The notes under the pieces were generated by a model that saw nothing but the letters and a program-made list of their open reading frames with translations, did no database searches and had not been told where the DNA came from. From Hafnia paralvei ATCC 29927 (GTDB taxonomy: Bacteria; Pseudomonadota; Gammaproteobacteria; Enterobacterales; Enterobacteriaceae), in contig NZ_LXET01000046.1 in assembly GCF_001655005.1 (NCBI RefSeq), positions 62,001 to 126,000 on the forward strand: a stretch of 64,000 nt of DNA, read 5' to 3'. Below are positions 17,603 through 26,418 of this stretch, piece by piece. The position numbers and the translations under genes were made by a program. Numbering within the stretch: position 1 is the first letter of the stretch; each line of letters starts with the position of its first letter.

Positions 17603-18439
17603 ATGTCTTTCTCTCATTGTGACAACTTTCCCTTTCACGCCGCCGAAATCATCCGCGCAGCCAAGCCGAACTTTCAGCCACGTATCGCACTGATCCTCGG
17701 CTCCGGCTTAGGCGTATTTGCCGACCAACTCGACAACAAAACCGCCATTTCGTATCAAGACCTACCCGGTTTTCCGGTAAGCACCGTCGTCGGCCATGCT
17801 GGTGAACTCGTTTTAGGCTCTATCAGCGGCGTAGACGTAGTTTGTATGAAAGGTCGCGGCCATTTTTACGAAGGCAAAGGCATGGGCATCATGACCCCAG
17901 CGGTTCGCACCTTTAAACTTTTAGGCTGCGAGTTTCTGTTCTGCACTAACGCAGCGGGTTCACTGAACACGGGAATCCCAGCGGGCAGCTTGGTCGCACT
18001 GAACGATCACATTAACACGATGCCATCCACACCGCTGGTAGGACCGAACGATGAACGTTTTGGCCCACGTTTCTTCAGTCTAGCCAATGCGTATGACGCT
18101 GAGCTACGCGGTCGTCTACACCAAACGGCGTCCTCCTTGGATCTCAAACTTCACGAAGGCGTATTTGTTTCCTATCCAGGACCTAATTTCGAAACGGCCG
18201 CTGAAATCCGCATGATGCAGATGATTGGCGGCGACGTAGTTGGAATGTCAGTGGTACCGGAAGTGATTGCCGCTCGCCATTGTGGACTGAAAGTGCTGGC
18301 CGTTTCCGCCATCACCAACATGGCTGAAGGCCTCAGCGACGTCGAGCTATCTCATGAACAAACGCTGAAATGTGCGGCGATGGTGACAGATGATTTTGTT
18401 CGCCTGATCGGTACTTTCGTTGCGGGTTACGCCAATTAA
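17603..18439 (+). CDS. xapA: Xanthosine/purine nucleoside phosphorylase
   Basis: Phosphorolytic cleavage of xanthosine, inosine and guanosine to base plus ribose-1-phosphate (PNP II family). It has 278 residues from the ATG preceded by GGAG; E. coli XapA has 277. Family motifs: ILGSGLGVFADQL, the catalytic-histidine loop STVVGHAGELVLG, TNAAGSL, YPGPNFETAAEIRMM and the base-binding Asn in AVSAITNMAEGL. It is followed by a TsgA-like transporter and xapR, forming an xap locus inserted between pxpB and ybgI relative to E. coli. Confidence 0.93.
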   Translation: MSFSHCDNFPFHAAEIIRAAKPNFQPRIALILGSGLGVFADQLDNKTAISYQDLPGFPVSTVVGHAGELVLGSISGVDVVCMKGRGHFYEGKGMGIMTPAVRTFKLLGCEFLFCTNAAGSLNTGIPAGSLVALNDHINTMPSTPLVGPNDERFGPRFFSLANAYDAELRGRLHQTASSLDLKLHEGVFVSYPGPNFETAAEIRMMQMIGGDVVGMSVVPEVIAARHCGLKVLAVSAITNMAEGLSDVELSHEQTLKCAAMVTDDFVRLIGTFVAGYAN

Positions 18440-18484
18440 TACAGATAAATAGCGGGCAGGATAAGCGTAATACCCTCGTTTAAG

Positions 18485-18574
18485 AGATCGCGCTACACGG
18501 TGATTGGCATAGGGTTAGGCGTTCTGGCGGCTAACGCGGCTATGGCCCATCCCTACCATTCACCGTAAATCGAG
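18485..18574 (+). repeat. Dispersed structured intergenic repeat, copy 1 (diverged)
   Basis: Lies between xapA and the transporter. It begins with AGATCGCGCTACACGG, has a central hairpin (TAGGG...GGC / GCC...CCCTA with internal loops) and ends near CACCGTAAATCGAG. It shares order and key blocks with the repeats at 31055-31151 and 60969-61068, including an upstream GTTTAA also seen in copy 2. The most diverged of the three. Element boundaries are approximate. It is not ERIC. Confidence 0.55.
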
Positions 18575-18635
18575 CTTCAACGAAAATGTTACAGCATAAG
18601 CCCGTATCATTTGCTCTCCTATGTGGAGTTTCGCT

Positions 18636-19850
18636 ATGACAGAGTCATCTTTCTCTCGCGTGAATATGAACGCGATTTCTTACCTCAGTTACTACTTTGT
18701 CGGTGCGCTAGTTTCAACGCTCGGCATCGTACTTGGCCCACTGTGCGACGCATTTCATAAAGACTACAGTTTCATTGGCCAAGTATTTACTCTGATGAAC
18801 CTCGGGATGTTCCTGCCAATTATGCTTGGCGGCATTCTGATGAAAAAATGGGGACTGCAAAAACCGCTCATCGTAGCGTCTGTTATCACCATTATTGTCA
18901 GCATATTGTTATTCATAAGCCCAACGCTGACCGTCTTCAGCGTTGCAGTCACACTTATCGGGGCGTGCGGTGGTGTGTTTATGACCATCGGTAGCTATCT
19001 GGTTGTACGCATCAATCCTGAAGAAAAGAAACGCTCCTCCAGCCTGATTTTTACTGATTTTTTCTTCAGTTTAGCAGGCGCGACGCTCTCTATCGTTTTA
19101 GCATGGGTGTTTAAACTCGGCGCAAACTGGTTAGCCATGTATGCCATTATGGGCGCGATTGGCGCACTGATGTTATCTATCGCCCTGCGCAGTCGTTTCC
19201 CAACCACTGAAGCCCCAGTAGAAACATCGAATCAGCACGCAAAAGCAACTGCCGAATCATGGGGACCCGCCGTCTATTTATTGTGCTTTGCGCTCTTTGC
19301 CTTCTTATTGGCTGAGCCGATTTTCACCATGTGGACACCAACCTACCTGCAAGATCGCTTCCACATGACGCAACAAGATGCAGCATTGTTTGCTGCATGC
19401 TATTGGTGGGCGAAAGCAACAGGACTGTTTGTGAATCAGTTCACAGTCAAGCTCATGAAGCTACGCACTTTCCTGCTAGCGTGTACGGTTGTTGGCATGG
19501 CATCAATTTTAGTCATCACGACCAGCGCAAATACCCAATTGATTATGGTGGCATGTGGTGTCTTTGGCTTCTTTAATTCGGGGCTTTTCTCAGGGCTAAT
19601 GAGCTATGGTTCTCTTCAGGTTCGCCAGAGTCCACCCACGCTGATCTCTGCGCTACTGACCTGCGGTACCGTGGGCACACTGTTATTTGCAACCGTATCT
19701 TCACTGATGAATTCTTACTACGGACTTCATTGGGCGCTGGGCACTGCGGCAATCTCTTATGCACTGCTACTCATTGCGCTACTCGCCGCGATGGCATGCA
19801 GCCGAGCAGAAAAAATCGCTCAGACTCAGTCGATAGAGCCTAGCCTATAA
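18636..19850 (+). CDS. MFS transporter, TsgA-like, at the xapB position
   Basis: A 404-residue inner-membrane transporter of the major facilitator superfamily with about 12 hydrophobic segments. The start MTESSFSRVNMNAISYL is preceded by GGAG; an ATG five codons upstream is less well placed. The closest family I recognise is TsgA (shared blocks FTDFFFSLAG and LTCGTVGT), not the NHS-type nucleoside symporter XapB of E. coli. Because it sits between xapA and xapR, uptake of xanthosine or another purine nucleoside is the likely role, but the substrate is inferred from context only. Confidence 0.8.
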   Translation: MTESSFSRVNMNAISYLSYYFVGALVSTLGIVLGPLCDAFHKDYSFIGQVFTLMNLGMFLPIMLGGILMKKWGLQKPLIVASVITIIVSILLFISPTLTVFSVAVTLIGACGGVFMTIGSYLVVRINPEEKKRSSSLIFTDFFFSLAGATLSIVLAWVFKLGANWLAMYAIMGAIGALMLSIALRSRFPTTEAPVETSNQHAKATAESWGPAVYLLCFALFAFLLAEPIFTMWTPTYLQDRFHMTQQDAALFAACYWWAKATGLFVNQFTVKLMKLRTFLLACTVVGMASILVITTSANTQLIMVACGVFGFFNSGLFSGLMSYGSLQVRQSPPTLISALLTCGTVGTLLFATVSSLMNSYYGLHWALGTAAISYALLLIALLAAMACSRAEKIAQTQSIEPSL

Positions 19851-19863
19851 CATTAAGATCCAG

Positions 19864-19887
19864 CCTCCCCTTTACATCGAGGGGAGG
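19864..19887 (+). terminator. Hairpin after the TsgA-like transporter gene
   Basis: An 8-bp perfect stem CCTCCCCT / AGGGGAGG with an 8-nt loop begins 14 nt after the stop codon. It is followed by TATTGTT rather than a strong T tract, so it is a weak terminator at best. Confidence 0.5.
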
Positions 19888-19967
19888 TATTGTTGGCTTG
19901 CGGATTGACTCCCTTTGCCGCTATCTGCATTATGCGGCTATCCTCCTTTTATCTACTCAGGCTCGTG

Positions 19968-20903
19968 ATGCCCAATACCCCAATCGCTCAGCTTGCCAGT
20001 AACGTGCATAGCAATGGCCGCATCAGCCTACGGATGCTACGTTATTTTCAAGTGCTCGCTGATGAACTGCATTTTGGTCGCGCAGCCGCACAGCTCAATA
20101 TATCTCAGCCGCCGCTCAGTACTCAGATCAAAGAGTTAGAGGATATTCTTGAGATCAAACTCCTTGAGCGCAACAGCAGAAAAGTCGCACTAACCCATGC
20201 CGGACGAGTACTTAAAACCGAGGTCGATCGCATTCTAAGTGCTACCGAAACCTCACTGAATTATGTCCGCCAGATTGGACGAAATGAAAACCAGCATTTA
20301 AACATCGGCATTATCGGCACTGCGCTGTGGGGAGCGCTACTGCCCGCCTTGAAAGCATTCCGCGTTGACTACCCACATGCAACATGGACGCTGCACGAAC
20401 TTCCACAACAGCGCCAAATTGAACAAATCATGCAGCACACGATCGATATTGGCATCAATCGCAACGTAGCGATTCAATCGACGCCAAACATCAGCTATCA
20501 ACATATTTCTCGTGAATCGGTGATGGTGGCTTTGTTAGAACATGATCCGTTATGTCAGTTTGAAAGCCTCGATTTGATGCAGCTCGCCGAGCGCCCTTTT
20601 ATTTCCCTTTCATTCAGTCACAGCGATTTCGCCCAGCAACTTTACGATTATTGCGTGCAAGTGGGATTCTACCCGCTGATCGCTCAGCAGGCGATGGAAC
20701 CGCAGACCGTACTGGCCTTGGTCAGCGCAGGACTAGGTATCGCTTTGCTGCCTGAAACCTGTTCACTGATTCACTGGCCGGGCGTCAAATTTATGCCGCT
20801 TAATCAGCAAATTCCCGCAGATCTCTACGCGCTCTATCTTAGGGAGCACCAATCCCCCATCGCCCATGCATTTTTACAAGCGCTAGGCAAAATGACCGAA
20901 TAG
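19968..20903 (+). CDS. xapR: LysR-family regulator, XapR-like
   Basis: A 311-residue LysR transcription factor. The N-terminal winged helix is LRYFQVLADELHFGRAAAQL followed by SQPPLSTQIKELE. The effector domain shares several blocks with E. coli XapR, notably GTALWG, EPQTVLALVSAGLGI and NWPGV-like HWPGVKFMPL then QQIPADLYALY. E. coli XapR activates xapAB in response to xanthosine. The order xapA-transporter-xapR matches E. coli xapA-xapB-xapR. The start at 19968 has AGG seven bases upstream; longer in-frame starts exist but add non-homologous sequence. Confidence 0.88.
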   Translation: MPNTPIAQLASNVHSNGRISLRMLRYFQVLADELHFGRAAAQLNISQPPLSTQIKELEDILEIKLLERNSRKVALTHAGRVLKTEVDRILSATETSLNYVRQIGRNENQHLNIGIIGTALWGALLPALKAFRVDYPHATWTLHELPQQRQIEQIMQHTIDIGINRNVAIQSTPNISYQHISRESVMVALLEHDPLCQFESLDLMQLAERPFISLSFSHSDFAQQLYDYCVQVGFYPLIAQQAMEPQTVLALVSAGLGIALLPETCSLIHWPGVKFMPLNQQIPADLYALYLREHQSPIAHAFLQALGKMTE

Positions 20904-21142
20904 CGACTATAAACTGCGCAAGATGCTATATTTACGTTATAAGAAAGCACCTAATCGCGATCTTTTTAACATAAATCATTTTCGATACTGGTCAAAAGTT
21001 GTATGATCGCGCGCTTTGCAGATCCGCCCTGCGGACCTCCTGCTAGATCCCAACGTGGCTTAAGAAACGCTAATAAGTTTGGGGATCAATCAACACGATA
21101 GCAGTGCTGCATTTTTTAATTTCTGTTTAAGGCGACATTATC

Positions 21143-21478
21143 ATGCAATTACCAAGCTGCCCGAAGTGCAACTCTGAATACACCTATCAGGACAACGATA
21201 TGTACATCTGCCCTGAGTGTGCCTATGAGTGGAATGACAGCGCTCCCGCAGAGGAAAGCGATGAGCTTGTCGTAAAGGATGCTAACGGCAACCTGCTGGT
21301 TGATGGCGATTCCGTCACCGTTATCAAAGATCTAAAAGTGAAAGGCAGTTCTTCCATGCTGAAAATCGGCACCAAAGTGAAGAACATCCGTTTGGTTGAA
21401 GGTGACCATAACATCGATTGCAAAATCGATGGTTTCGGCCAAATGAAGCTGAAATCTGAGTTCGTTAAAAAGAACTAA
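21143..21478 (+). CDS. yjdM: PhnA-like zinc-ribbon protein YjdM
   Basis: A 111-residue protein nearly identical to E. coli YjdM (formerly PhnA), with the N-terminal zinc ribbon CPKCNSEYTYQDNDMYICPEC and a C-terminal SH3-like PhnA domain ending KLKSEFVKKN. Its biochemical role in this genus is not established. In E. coli it sits near the phn cluster; here it is next to xapR, so its location differs. Good spacing from GGCGAC, with its own promoter region of about 240 bp. Confidence 0.92.
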   Translation: MQLPSCPKCNSEYTYQDNDMYICPECAYEWNDSAPAEESDELVVKDANGNLLVDGDSVTVIKDLKVKGSSSMLKIGTKVKNIRLVEGDHNIDCKIDGFGQMKLKSEFVKKN

Positions 21479-21484
21479 AATAGT

Positions 21485-21520
21485 CTCCGTTGCTGCTCAT
21501 GGGCGTCAGCAGCAACGGAG
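21485..21520. terminator. Long hairpin between convergent yjdM and ybgI
   Basis: A 13-bp perfect stem CTCCGTTGCTGCT / AGCAGCAACGGAG with a 10-nt loop lies between the two convergent stop codons. The minus-strand side is followed by ACTATTTTAGTTC; neither side has a classical T tract. Its position suggests a bidirectional terminator or transcription-collision barrier. Confidence 0.55.
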
Positions 21521-21535
21521 CATCCTCCCGCCGAT

Positions 21536-22279
21536 TTACGCGGGGTTGGGAATATCGATAAACTTCACGTCAAGCCCATGTTCGGTGGCTAACCACTCAC
21601 CTAATGCACGAATTCCGCCACGCTCGGTCGCATGATGACCTGCAGCAAAGAAATGCAGCCCCATTTCACGCGCAATATGGATAGTTTTCTCTGAAACTTC
21701 ACCGCTGATAAAGGCATCTACGCCAAACTCAGCCGCCTGTTCGATATAGCTCTGACCACCACCGGTACACCAAGCAACGCGACGGATCTCTAGCGGAGCA
21801 TTATCGCCGCTATGCAATACGCTGTGCTGGAGCTTGCGCTCCAAGCGGCCAATGACTTCACCAGCGCTCATTGGTTGTTCAAACTCGCCATAGGGCAGCA
21901 ATGGATCGATCAATCCCAGTGGTTTGATTTTCATTGCACGTGCCAGTTGAGCGTTATTCCCCAGCACCGGATGTGCATCCAGTGGCAGATGATAGCCATA
22001 CAGATTGATATCGTTAATTAACAGCGTCTTCAAACGATGGCGACGCATACCGCGCACCGTTGGGGCATCATTTTTCCAGAAATAACCGTGATGCACTAAA
22101 ATGGCATCGGCCTGCTCTGCGACGGCCGCATCTAGCAACGCCTGACAGGCCGTCACTCCGGTGACCACTTTTTTGATCTCCTGACGGCCCTCAACCTGTA
22201 AACCGTTAGGTGCATAATCACGAAACTCATCGGCACTTAGATGTCGATCGAGCAATTTTTCTAGTTCAATATTGTTCAT
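21536..22279 (-). CDS. ybgI: NIF3-family dinuclear metal protein YbgI
   Basis: A 247-residue member of the NIF3/GTP cyclohydrolase 1 type 2 fold, same length as E. coli YbgI. Metal-binding histidines appear in ILVHHGYFW and AAGHHATERGG, with AWCTGGGQSYI between. It forms toroidal hexamers in E. coli; the physiological reaction remains unproven. In E. coli it heads ybgIJKL-nei, whereas here it has been separated from pxpB and is read from the opposite side of the xap block. Confidence 0.94.
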   Translation of the reverse strand: MNNIELEKLLDRHLSADEFRDYAPNGLQVEGRQEIKKVVTGVTACQALLDAAVAEQADAILVHHGYFWKNDAPTVRGMRRHRLKTLLINDINLYGYHLPLDAHPVLGNNAQLARAMKIKPLGLIDPLLPYGEFEQPMSAGEVIGRLERKLQHSVLHSGDNAPLEIRRVAWCTGGGQSYIEQAAEFGVDAFISGEVSEKTIHIAREMGLHFFAAGHHATERGGIRALGEWLATEHGLDVKFIDIPNPA

Positions 22280-22310
22280 AACGTCTATTCACGAATATTT
22301 GATTTAAGAA

Positions 22311-23294
22311 TTAGAACTCGGCTTTATCGCCTTGTTGCATATATATAAAATTAACCCCGAGCGAATTTCCTTCGCTCAGCTGTTGTTGAATCAGCGCCAA
22401 TGGATCTTTACCCGCCACCATCGTGGATTTTATATGGCTAACCACAACGGGAAAATCTTTGAGCGCCCCCTCTCCACCGCTGTATTTCTCAAGATTCGTC
22501 AGCTCAGAAAGCAGCAACTTAGGCGTTAAATGCCCAAAGAGTTTCTTGTCAGGCTGCTGATTATCATAAGAGGTTTCGATAATCATGCCCTTGAGGGATT
22601 TTTGCTGAATCAGAGGTCCTAAAACCCGCCAAACAGCATCAAGGTTTTTAGACTTCTCCTGAGCATCCGCACCGGTATCACCAAAATAAGCGAACGATTC
22701 ACCACGAGGGGAATGAATTAGCAGCATCGATGATACAGTTCCATCATGGCTTAGCGGATAGATGACGCCCCGCATCGACGTAGTCCCTAACGTAAATATC
22801 TGCCCCACACGCGGAGCATTAATGCGATAAGTCCCTAGTCGCTCACCGTTGCCCGAATCACTAAAGTTTGGCCAACTTTTCCAGTTAAAATAGTGGTTAT
22901 GCAACGTATTGGCACTATCGGCTAAGCTATAAACCGTTTTTTTCTTGTCATCTGGGGAGCCAAGAACTAAACCAGCTACATGATCGAGATGCGGATGGCT
23001 AATGAAATAAGCATTAATCTGCTCACGGAAAACGTAACCCTGCTGAGTGAGCGGAGCCGCTTTTTCCGCCGTAACATCAGGGAAACTGCCTTTCTCAACG
23101 CCCTTAGCAATGCCGGTGAGAACGCTGCCTGCGTCCAATGCAATATAACGCGCATCACCATCGGTACGAATAAGGTAAGACGTTAAGTTATCGCCAGATG
23201 CTCCCCCTTGAGTCCCCAGGGCGACAACGTCAAAACCGGCCCAGGTAAATGCGGAATAACCCGCCAGCAACACCGCTATCAGTGTCTTTCGCAT
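22311..23294 (-). CDS. cpdP: Periplasmic class II 3',5'-cyclic-nucleotide phosphodiesterase
   Basis: A 327-residue exported metallo-beta-lactamase-fold protein. The chosen start gives a clean signal peptide, MRKTLIAVLLAGYSAFTWA, preceded by AAGGAG. The family signature of class II cyclic nucleotide phosphodiesterases is present as HPHLDHVAGLVLGSPDD, with further metal ligands expected in PLSHDG, YFGDTGAD and VVSHIKST. Relatives include Vibrio fischeri CpdP and yeast PDE1, which hydrolyse cAMP. Being periplasmic it should act on extracellular cyclic nucleotides rather than on the CRP signal. Lies between ybgI and phrB, where E. coli has no such gene. The symbol is by similarity. Confidence 0.82.
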   Translation of the reverse strand: MRKTLIAVLLAGYSAFTWAGFDVVALGTQGGASGDNLTSYLIRTDGDARYIALDAGSVLTGIAKGVEKGSFPDVTAEKAAPLTQQGYVFREQINAYFISHPHLDHVAGLVLGSPDDKKKTVYSLADSANTLHNHYFNWKSWPNFSDSGNGERLGTYRINAPRVGQIFTLGTTSMRGVIYPLSHDGTVSSMLLIHSPRGESFAYFGDTGADAQEKSKNLDAVWRVLGPLIQQKSLKGMIIETSYDNQQPDKKLFGHLTPKLLLSELTNLEKYSGGEGALKDFPVVVSHIKSTMVAGKDPLALIQQQLSEGNSLGVNFIYMQQGDKAEF

Positions 23295-23328
23295 GTGGTA
23301 TATGCTCCTTGCAGTGAAGCTGGAAATA

Positions 23329-24759
23329 TCAGCCTGCGCGCCGCTTAGCGTCCTCAAAAGCCTGAAGAGTCTGCTTACGCGCTAGAGCGTGATCCACCAG
23401 CGGTTGAGGGTAGTCTAACACGCGGCATTGTTTCATCGCCCATTGATGCGGGTGATGGATATCACTGTCTGGCACATCTGCCAACTCTGGGAGCCAGCGA
23501 CGGATGAAATCGCCTTTTTTATCAAAGCGCTCCCCCTGTGTCGTGGGGTTAAAAATGCGAAAATAAGGTGCAGCATCCGTTCCCGAGGAAGCGGCCCATT
23601 GCCATCCACCGTTGTTGGCTGCCAGATCGCCGTCTATCAACTGCGACATAAAATAACGCTCACCAGCTCGCCAGTTAATCAACAGATCCTTAACCAAAAA
23701 ACTGGCCACAATCATACGCAGACGGTTATGCATCCAGCCTGTGTGATTCAGTTGCCGCATGGCGGCATCCACAATCGGATAGCCTGTTTTTCCCTGTTGC
23801 CACGCCGTCAAGTGTTCAATATCACCGCTCCAATGGACATGATCAGTCCACGCGATAAACGGCTTATGACGGCACAGTTTTGGATGCGCGACCAATAAAT
23901 GACGATAAAACTCTCGCCAAACTAGCTCATTGAGCCAAACAAACGCGCCGCTCTCTCCATCTTCCAACGTATCTGGGCACTCGGCTAACAAACGATTCAA
24001 GCACTGACGCGGTGACAAAACACCAACGGCTAGATAGGGGGAAAGAACACTGGTTCCATCAACAGCCGGAATATCTCGCTGCTGAGCATAATCCTGAACA
24101 TGCTCGCGACAAAAAACACGCAGCCTCTGTAGTGCAGCCTCTTCCCCAGCGGGGAAGAGCACAGAATCTAGACCCTGCTGGGAATAATCAAACGGTTTGA
24201 TTTCACTCATTTCACAGGCTTGATCTCTTGTTTTCGGCGCAGGTAAAGATCGCACATCCGAATGAGTCAAACGTTGCAAAAAAGCGTTACGAAAGGGAGT
24301 AAATACTTTGTACATCTCTCCGCTACCGGTCACAACGCTGCCTGGCGGAAGTAATAAAGCATCATCAAATGAGTGAATCCCACAAACTCCGGCTAACAGC
24401 TCGGTCACTGCATCATCGCGACGCCGCTCATTAAGCTCATACTGGCGGTTGTAAAATAGATCGGTAACTTCATTTTTTTGGCAGAAATCGACCAACCATT
24501 TAGCGCTCGCGGTGAAGTCAGTGCACTGATGATAAAACAGTGGAATGTTTTTCCCTGCGAGCGCATGCACCAAACACTGCAGATTCTGATGAATAAACGC
24601 CGCCTGACGCGGCGCCATATCATGCTGCTTCCACTGTTCAGGCGTTGCGATATACACAGCAATAACCTTAGCCTGCGGATCTTGGCAGGCCGCATGCAGA
24701 GCTCGGTTATCGGTTATCCTCAAATCATTACGAAACCAGACAACATGTGTGGCAGTCAT
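23329..24759 (-). CDS. phrB: Deoxyribodipyrimidine photolyase
   Basis: Repairs cyclobutane pyrimidine dimers using blue light and FAD with a folate antenna. It has 476 residues from MTATHVVWFRNDLRITDNRA, with AGGA upstream; E. coli PhrB has 472. The N-terminal photolyase domain binds the antenna. The C-terminal FAD domain shows WLNELVWREFYRHLL, TGYPIVDAAMRQL, TGWMHNRLRMIVASFL and DGDLAANNGGWQWAAS, including tryptophans of the electron-transfer chain. It lies downstream of ybgA, as in E. coli. Confidence 0.97.
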   Translation of the reverse strand: MTATHVVWFRNDLRITDNRALHAACQDPQAKVIAVYIATPEQWKQHDMAPRQAAFIHQNLQCLVHALAGKNIPLFYHQCTDFTASAKWLVDFCQKNEVTDLFYNRQYELNERRRDDAVTELLAGVCGIHSFDDALLLPPGSVVTGSGEMYKVFTPFRNAFLQRLTHSDVRSLPAPKTRDQACEMSEIKPFDYSQQGLDSVLFPAGEEAALQRLRVFCREHVQDYAQQRDIPAVDGTSVLSPYLAVGVLSPRQCLNRLLAECPDTLEDGESGAFVWLNELVWREFYRHLLVAHPKLCRHKPFIAWTDHVHWSGDIEHLTAWQQGKTGYPIVDAAMRQLNHTGWMHNRLRMIVASFLVKDLLINWRAGERYFMSQLIDGDLAANNGGWQWAASSGTDAAPYFRIFNPTTQGERFDKKGDFIRRWLPELADVPDSDIHHPHQWAMKQCRVLDYPQPLVDHALARKQTLQAFEDAKRRAG

Positions 24760-24813
24760 TACTTTTCCTTGTCGGTGTGTATCCAAAATAATCCGTACCG
24801 CATTGAGATAATC

Positions 24814-25761
24814 CTAATGCCCGTAACGTAGACGCAGCACTTCAGGATACGGATCAAAATAACGCTGCCCCGCAAGGTAGCTGTCAGGATATTCATTCAG
24901 ATAGTGACGCAGAAGCGTAATCGGTGCTAATAAGGGCTGAGTACCTTGACGATAACGCAGGATTAAATCAGCCAACTCCTGCCGCTGGCTACTGGTAAGC
25001 TGGCGACGGAAATAACCCTGAACGTGTTGCAAAACGTTAGTGTGATTGCGGCGCGAAGCCTTGTGCTTCAGCAACGCCATAAAGCGGTTACGGTATTCAT
25101 ACGCATATTCGTCTAAAGACTCCCACTGCTCCATGGCTGCAACAAAACGTCCCAGCTCGCGATATTCAGGCTGCGAATGCGCCAGCAACGAGAGTTTATA
25201 ACGGCTGTGGAAGGCAACCAGAGCACCGCGCGTTAGCCCTTGTTGCCAAAGCTGGTTGAACTCATGCAGGGCATAAATACGCTCGACAAAATTCTCACGC
25301 AAATCGGGATCGTAAAGTCTCCCATCCTCTTCCACCGGTAACCACGGCAGCCGTTCCATCAACTGCTGTGTAAAGATTCCCACCCCGCTTTTACGCGCAT
25401 CGTGCTCGGTATAAACCTTAACTCGCTCCATGCCACAACTTGGTGATTTAGCACACACGATATATCCACACAGATGCTCAAGGCTGGCCACTTTCTGCTT
25501 TGAAAACTCACGCATTTTCTGCGTAACATCCCCTTCCCCATCACGGCTGTTGACCAAAGCCACATCATCTCCCTGCTTAATCAAGCGCAGAGTGGGTCTT
25601 GGCGAAGGTAAACCTATTGCCATCTCAGGGCAGATCGCTTCGAAGCGTACGAATGGAGCAAGCTCATCAACGGCAAAAGGCAGGCGCTTATGCCCACCAT
25701 CGAAACGAACATTCTCACCGAGTAAACAGGCACTCACACCTACTGGAATTTTTTCTGACAT
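24814..25761 (-). CDS. ybgA: YbgA family protein, DUF523-DUF1722 fusion
   Basis: A 315-residue two-domain protein. The N-terminal DUF523 domain (about 1-150) has the three-cysteine pattern of TudS-type thiouracil desulfidases: VSACLLGENVRFDGGHK, ICPEMAIGLPSPR and AKSPSCGMERVKVY. The C-terminal DUF1722 domain (about 190-315) aligns with the whole of the shorter E. coli YbgA, which lacks DUF523. A [4Fe-4S] cluster on the cysteines is expected from the TudS work; the substrate here is unknown. Genetic linkage to phrB is conserved. Confidence 0.88.
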   Translation of the reverse strand: MSEKIPVGVSACLLGENVRFDGGHKRLPFAVDELAPFVRFEAICPEMAIGLPSPRPTLRLIKQGDDVALVNSRDGEGDVTQKMREFSKQKVASLEHLCGYIVCAKSPSCGMERVKVYTEHDARKSGVGIFTQQLMERLPWLPVEEDGRLYDPDLRENFVERIYALHEFNQLWQQGLTRGALVAFHSRYKLSLLAHSQPEYRELGRFVAAMEQWESLDEYAYEYRNRFMALLKHKASRRNHTNVLQHVQGYFRRQLTSSQRQELADLILRYRQGTQPLLAPITLLRHYLNEYPDSYLAGQRYFDPYPEVLRLRYGH

Positions 25762-25905
25762 CGCGCACCTCTGTTATCAATGTTTTATGGATTGTGCTCT
25801 TTCAGTGTAGGCGCTGACAGAGATGAATTACACCAAGGAAAGGTAGGGATATGAACAATCAACGCTAAACCAAACAGAAAAAGCCTTTTGTCGATCTCAG
25901 ATAAC

Positions 25906-25935
25906 AAAAAACCACCTACGATGAGGTGGTTTTTT
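25906..25935. terminator. Bidirectional terminator between ybfA and ybgA
   Basis: The stem ACCACCT / AGGTGGT with a 6-nt loop is flanked by an A run on the left and a T run on the right, so it can end transcription on either strand. It serves ybfA on the minus strand; no plus-strand gene ends here. Confidence 0.85.
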
Positions 25936-25961
25936 CACGTTAGAAGCTGACCTAACTGTAA

Positions 25962-26162
25962 TTAATAAAAATCTGCCGTTACCTGCTCAGACTGCGCCAG
26001 CCAGACTGGCTTGTCACTGGTTTTTGACCAGACACGGTGAAGGTAGCTATAAAAACGTGCGCGATCGCTACGGAATAACATGACCGGAAGAGCCAAAACA
26101 CCGGCAATAACCACTCCACAACGACGCAGGAGAATTCGAGATAATGAATACTGTTGGTACAT
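25962..26162 (-). CDS. ybfA: Small membrane-associated protein YbfA
   Basis: A 66-residue protein (E. coli YbfA 68) whose C-terminus is almost identical to the E. coli one: DRARFYSYLHRVWSKTSDKP followed by VW, ending DFY. A hydrophobic segment GVVIAGVLALPVMLF suggests one membrane helix. The ATG at 26162 is preceded by an excellent AAGGAGG site, so the much longer open frame upstream is rejected. Function unknown; in E. coli it also lies next to kdp. Confidence 0.9.
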   Translation of the reverse strand: MYQQYSLSRILLRRCGVVIAGVLALPVMLFRSDRARFYSYLHRVWSKTSDKPVWLAQSEQVTADFY

Positions 26163-26418
26163 ATACTCCTCCTTAAAACGTAGCTGTTTCCCTGAAGGAA
26201 GGTAAAGCAAACAAAAGCAGCGAACGTTATAAATTAAAATGTTTCGTAAACAGGCTTGCCTGTAATCTGAACAAAATATTATCTCAATCGCTGAAAGTTT
26301 ACTACTCATCCGACCACTATATTTGGTGTTTTTTTCACCTTCATTGTTACTTCATGTAATTTTGTTACCACACAGTTAAATATTAACTTAACATTAGTTA
26401 TTTTATGGATACATTAAA

